Part shown: positions 59,295 to 64,000 of the stretch, piece after piece
How the letters are laid out: each line of letters opens with the position of its first letter
How positions within the stretch are numbered: the first letter of the stretch is position 1
Source of the DNA: Cymbidium sinense
Lineage: Eukaryota; Streptophyta; Magnoliopsida; Asparagales; Orchidaceae
Direction of reading: 5' to 3'
Length of the DNA: 64,000 nt
Assembly: GCA_021442155.1 (NCBI GenBank)
Contig: CM038214.1
Span: 139,290,040-139,354,039, forward strand
Notes under the pieces: generated by a model
Databases searched by the model: none
The model's input: only the letters and a program-made list of their open reading frames with translations
Told to the model about the DNA's origin: nothing
Translations under genes and position numbers: made by a program

Positions 59295-60796
59295 AAGGTT
59301 TCTTTCTTAATTTGGAATGTTTGAGGGATTGGTACCCTCTCTGTTAGAAATATAATTAGAAATTTAGTTCATTCTCATAACATTTCTTTTTTGGCTATTT
59401 TAAAACCTTTTATTTTTCCTTCTAACATTCCTTTTGTTGCTAGAATGATTATTTTTGGTAATTTTGTTTGCTAATTTTTTTTGCAAATTCGAGCAATAAA
59501 ATTTAGATTTATTTGGAATAGTCATTTTGTTTTGCAAGGTTTGGATGAGTTTACCCAGGTTGTGAATGTTAAGATTACATTTGATAATTGGTATTATTTT
59601 GGTTCATTTGTTTATGCTGCTTGTAATAGAAATAGTAGACCATTTCTTTAGGATGATCTTAAGAATTTTTCTTTATCTATTAATGCTCGTTGGTTTATGC
59701 GTGGGGATTTTAATACTATCTCCTCTTCCTCTGAATGGTTTGGTGGTAATGGTCCAAACTTATTTTCAATGGAATTTTATAATAACATGATCCTTGATTG
59801 TCATCTGACTGACATTGGCTTTAGTGGGTCTTAGTTTACTTGGAATAATTATAGACTCTGGCAAAGGATATATTGGGTTCTTTTTAGCCATTTGTGGATT
59901 AACCTTCTTCCTAGTACTTCTATGGAGCATTTAAGAAGAACCCTTTCAGACCATTCTCCCTTACTTATCTCTATGAATTTGAATGCTACTAAATCCTCCT
60001 CTCCTATTCCCTTTCACTTTTAAAATATGTGGCCCATGGATGAGAGATTTTTGGATGTTGTTGCTAGTAATTGGGGTGAACCTCTCCATCCTGATGATTC
60101 TATTTTTATGATGAGGAATTGTGGTTCAAATTAAAAAGATTCAAACAATGCCTTCATTGGTGGAATAAACATTATTTTAAAAACCTTTTTGTCAATATCA
60201 AAGAAATGGAGAATGCGGTTATAGTTTTAGAATATGTAGTTGTTAATGACCCTTCTGAAATTAATTTGTTGGATCAAGCTAAAAAAATGTTAACATGTTA
60301 TGAAGACATGGAAGAGACCTATTGGAGGCAAAAAGCTTTAAAAAATGAAACTCTAATGGTGATCATAATACTAAATATTTTCATGCCATGGTTAAAAAGA
60401 AAAAAGCTTTAAATCACATTCATAAAATTAAAAATAATGATGGTATTTGGTGTTTGGATAACAAGGAGCTTATTGATTATGTTGTTTCTTTTGTTAAAGA
60501 GCTTCGTAATAAAAATGTTTCTTATGATGATATTTCTTAGCCTTAAGTTATCCCTAATATCATTTTTTGATGAAGATAACAAGATGCTTTCTTCCTCACC
60601 TTGAATATGAAATTGCTAACATTTTGCAAAGTATGAATACAGACTCTATGGCTGACCCTAATGGTTACACTACCCTCTTTTCCAAAAAATGTTGGTTTAT
60701 CATTAAAGAGAACTTGGTTAAATCTATTCTTAATTTCTTTAAGGGTAGTACTCTCCCCAAATACTTTGCTAGCACCTCCATTATTTTAATTCTTAT
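59295..60796 (+). pseudogene. LINE copy D ORF2, N-terminal part (endonuclease and RT start)
   Basis: The sequence continues in the ORF1 frame after one stop codon: KVSFLIWNV, a stop where copies B and C have Gln or Arg, then GIGTLSVRN. The endonuclease Glu of the EPF motif is Lys here (AILKPF). RGDFNTISSSSEWF (59699-59740), FTWNNYRLWQR and HLRRTLSDHSPLL (about 59930-59967) keep the other catalytic motifs. The linker at 60119-60330 has HWWNKHYFKNLF and EETYWRQKA. The RT start (PKYFASTSIILI) is cut at the arm junction. Several frameshifts are present. Confidence 0.87.
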
Positions 60797-63190
60797 TGAC
60801 CTCACTTTTGGAGTGAGCTTTCAACTTTTCCATCCTAGACATAAGGACTCCTCTAAAAACTAAGACTTCCTGAGTCTTAAGACACTTCTAGTAATTAGGT
60901 GAACACTTAACCTAACTCTAGAGACTTAGAAGAGTTAGCCATAGGAATAGGTTGTACCTTAGAGGTTTTAGGATGACTTGCCTACCCTATAGCTTAAACT
61001 TAAATCCTTATTTCCTTCTTTCAAACCAAACTTCTAAATCGAATCTTAAATCAATTCCAACTCAATTGATTTTTTTCAAATCATAAATCAATTCCAAATC
61101 CAAATCATGAATCAATTCCAAATGATTGAAACCCATGATCAATTCCAATACCAAAACCTTTCATAAGCCCTTTTGATTTCATCTTATTGACTTAGCTCAA
61201 ATCAAGTCCAAATCACTCCAAACTCAAAAGATTTTCTCATAACCCATTTATATTCTCATTTATATTCACAAATATAAATGAAATATAAATTCAAATAACC
61301 AAAACTAAATTCAAAACTCAAGTCCAAATCTAACATAAATCCAACCTATACCCTTTCAAATTCTAAATCTAAATTCAAGGATTTGAGAATGGTTTGGTTA
61401 AGTTCAAGGATTTGAATTTAAAGAGTATAAGTTAAACTTAACCAAATCATTTTCAAATCAATCCAAACCTTTGGATTTTCTCTTCAAACAATCATTCCTT
61501 CAATAACATACCCAAATATAAACATAAATTACAATCATCAAACCAAAATCAAATTAACCCAAATCAAATCCATGTTCATCCTTTAAACTTGGAATTATCA
61601 AATGAATCAAAACCCATTTGACTCTAAATCACATGCAATTGTATTTATATTTTAATCATAAGTCCATATGTGAGTTCAACAAAACCTAAATCAGGCCTTG
61701 ATCAAGCCAATTGACCTACTTAAGCTCACTTGATCCAAAGTGACCTAAAGCACCTTTTTGAGCCAAATCTTAATCCAACCCCAATTGGATTGAACTATGC
61801 CCATCTAAGCCTCACATTGTGAGAAATAATCTTCCTAGGATGATCAATCACTCAAATTGGGTCAAACCAAAGTAAAACCTAGCCTTTGACCAAGTCAACA
61901 CTTAGCCAAAATGAAACCCAAACTAGCCAAAATCCACTAGAGACCAAATTGATTGAAACCATTAATCTAAACAAATTCATAGCCAATGATTGCACTTGAC
62001 CAAGCCCAATTAGCCACTTTACCCAAGTTGACCTAGAAAGTAAAAATGGGTCAAATCTTGATCTAACCTAAATTGATTACAACAAATGTGTCCAATTCAT
62101 TCTAAATCACTTGTTGAACTTGACCAAAGCTTCAATTGACCAACTAGACCCAACCTAACCCAATTGACCATGAACCCAACTTGACCTAAAAGATCAAATC
62201 AACTTAAAATCAAACCTAACCAAAATTGATTAAAACCAAAGTTTGCAAAACATTTCAAATGATCAACCAAGCCTAAACCAACCCACGACCTAACCCAATT
62301 AGGCAAAATGGGTCAAATTAGTCAACTTGACCCATTTGACCTAAATGTACCTAAATGAACCAAAACCAAGTCTAAACCAAATCGAACTAAACCTACCCAT
62401 AGGCTCCAAATGATATTTAAATTTAACCTAACCCATGGTTTGTTCGAATTTGACCAATTGGTCAACCTAACCCAAATTGACCCATTTTGACCTAAATGGG
62501 TCAAATTGAACCAATTCAAACCAAATGAACTCCAAATCACTTGAAATTTGGCCCAACCCACTTTTGAATCATTTTAAATCTTTCCAAATCAAAATCAAGG
62601 CCAAATGACCACTTTACCCCTAGGTCGAAGGGTATCCAATGACCAAATTCACTTGGAATTTGTTCACATTCTTTCTCAAAGCCACTTGACATCCTTCTAG
62701 TGGTCCACATGGACACCAAACAGGGCTGTGAACATGACCCAATCACCTTGAGTCATCCATGACCTAACCCAAGGCCAAACTAACCCCTCCAATAGGAATT
62801 GAGCACTTGGATTAGCTCATACACTCACTTTGCACAAGGGCACTCCCTCTCCTCCACTCCTCTACCAAAAATGAATCACATGGAGTGTCTAACAACCCAA
62901 AATGATCAATCAATCTCAACAATTGATCAAAAATGGCAAAGCTAGTCTCGATCATCCGATCTAAGGAGGGGGAGATATACTCCCCTTCATTCCCACTCAA
63001 ACCACACACATTGAATTGATTGAGCTCTAGGAATTGAAATCAAACTTCTCCAAACCTTGGCAAGCATTCGAGCTTCCCCCATTTTCTCGTTCTCAATTTT
63101 TGATCAAGCCAAAATAGGGGAGATCCAAATTAATTCCAACTTATCCAATTCTCCATCAAACCCAAATTAATCTTGCAAGCACCATCAAGG
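60797..63190 (+). repeat. right arm of large inverted repeat (LTR- or TIR-like)
   Basis: This is the counterpart of the left arm, beginning TGACCTCACTTTTGGAGTGA. By eye the first 200 bp are roughly 80 percent alike, with blocks such as TTAAGACACTTCTAGTAATT and TTAGGTGAACACTTAACCTA. About 260-300 bp around 61180-61450 have no counterpart on the left. Similarity can be followed, with gaps, to the AAGGAGGGGGAGATATACTC block near 62960 (left arm about 2210-2230), and less surely to 63190. The arm is dense in TTGACC/GGTCAA words at 61700-62560. No coding potential is convincing: the short minus-strand frames are repeats of SFGLNWF type. Confidence 0.72.
60801..60817. repeat. terminal stem-loop at inner edge of right arm
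   Basis: CTCACT and AGTGAG pair around TTTGG, starting four bases after the TG terminus. It mirrors the stem-loop at 3990-4006. Confidence 0.7.
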
Positions 63191-64000
63191 AACCTCGTTG
63201 AGCTCAATCAAATTATTTCCCAAGTCACCAAGCCACAGGAAGGAGTACTTCGATCAAAGCCAATTGCCATTGAAGGAGAGCTTGATCAACTGAGCCATCC
63301 ACTTCAAATCAAAGTTTGATACCTTCAACAGGGCTTCGTCTCTACTAAACGAAGCTACCTCTTTCATTGAAAGCGCCGGTGATAGCCTCCGAAAAGGTAT
63401 TGCTCAAAACTAATCCTAAGATAAAAATTTCTTTATATTCTATGAAGGGAATTATAATCCCATTAGATTTGGCCGTTGGTTGTGCCTCCCCAAACATGTG
63501 GGGTGAGTTTGAGCTCCATCCGAGCTCGGGTGAGCATAGATCGAGTGACGATCAATGGATGGCATCCATCTCTCGTAGCTCGGGAGTAGGCAAATCACAC
63601 ATCGTATGTTCTGCATGATTAGAACAGAGGGTTGTGATTAAATTTCGTTAGATCTCCTTTTAATTTAAGCCAAAACAATAGGATTAATCACGACCATCCG
63701 ATCTTAGATCAGATGGCCTCTAGAGAAAGTGCATCCACCATCAGCTGACTCGACAACGGAGGTGACAACTTAAATAACCTATCTCATCATGCCACGGAAA
63801 GCGTTGCGCCAAACACCACATGGACCGATGGGATTGGGGTTTAATTTGCCTAATTAATCTAATCATGGAATTTCTAAAATTCAAAACTAATTGTAGAAAA
63901 AAAAAAAATACAATCTCAAATTCATTTTAAAGATAATTCGGTGAAGAATGATATAAAATTAAAATCAATTGATTTTGAACAGTAACCTTCACACAATTTA
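63191..64000. other. right flank, no gene seen
   Basis: This is mixed-composition sequence with a GC-richer part at about 63500-63840, mirroring the GC-rich patch of the left flank, though I cannot align the two with confidence. A near-palindrome CCATCCGATCTTAGATCAGATGG (split as CCATCCGATC at 63694 and GATCAGATGG at 63707) and a 7-bp stem GCTTCGT/ACGAAGC near 63332-63354 are the only structures noted. The frame 63367-63618 has no recognisable product. Confidence 0.5.

Larger units (their letters stand above)
57651..60796 (+). mobile_element. LINE copy D, 5' part only
   Basis: This is the 5' part of the same LINE subfamily as copy C. It comprises about 180 bp of 5' UTR, ORF1, the endonuclease, the linker and the first few dozen residues of RT. 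LINE sequence stops at about 60792-60796, within the stretch that reads IILIPKK in copy C, and the right inverted-repeat arm begins with TG at 60797. It is the least degenerate of the three related copies at its 5' end. Confidence 0.9.

Noticed and set aside
63367..63618. 83-codon frame in the right flank
   Set aside because: No recognisable product and no supporting context; probably chance.
63694..63716. Near-palindrome around GATCTTAGATC
   Set aside because: Short and imperfect; not enough to call a site on its own.

Overview
The window looks like nuclear DNA of a flowering plant. The plant-type telomere repeat CCCTAAA dominates it, the non-LTR retrotransposons carry the plant LINE domain set (DUF4283, zf-CCHC, endonuclease, RT, zf-RVT, RNase H), and the captured transcripts encode a plant glycine-rich RNA-binding protein and ribosomal stalk protein P0. 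The species cannot be named from sequence. No intact protein-coding gene is visible: every coding-like stretch is a decayed mobile element or a pseudogene.

Layout. Positions 1-1979 are AT-rich non-coding DNA with one GC-rich patch (a 22-bp palindrome and a 21-bp tandem repeat). About 2040-4010 is the left arm, and 60797 to about 63190 the right arm, of a large diverged inverted repeat. Both arms have the same inner terminus (TGACCTCAC...) and are rich in TTGACC/GGTCAA words. They resemble two LTRs or long terminal inverted repeats facing each other. Between them lie 56.8 kb of degenerate interstitial telomere-like satellite, always CCCTAAA on the + strand. CCCTAAA-rich tracts alternate with A-rich AAATAA/CCTAAA tracts, and about 26 copies of a short landmark (consensus near ACCTACYRGTTTACTTAATT) divide them into irregular units.

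The satellite carries four LINE copies, all in + orientation: A (3' part, 4011-7235), B (full span, 20449-29145), C (full span, 39741-46880) and D (5' part, 57651-60796). It also carries eight copies of a 5'-truncated glycine-rich RNA-binding protein (GR-RBP) 3' mRNA fragment, all starting at the same nucleotide, and one 5'-truncated P0 processed pseudogene. All retroposed sequences read in the same direction and, where the end is preserved, run through an A-rich tail into CCCTAAA sequence. This is the orientation expected if reverse transcription was primed by the 3' end of the G-rich (TTTAGGG) strand, the strand that forms the natural telomere overhang.

The likely history is retroposition of LINEs and abundant cell mRNAs into telomere-type repeats, followed by amplification of whole units. 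GR-RBP copies 5 and 6 share an internal deletion, which supports unit amplification. The block is not a chromosome end, because it is flanked on both sides and strongly degenerate. The main candidate for novelty is this plant LINE family tied to telomere repeats in one orientation, with captured housekeeping transcripts, inside a block bounded by inverted repeats and split LINE halves.
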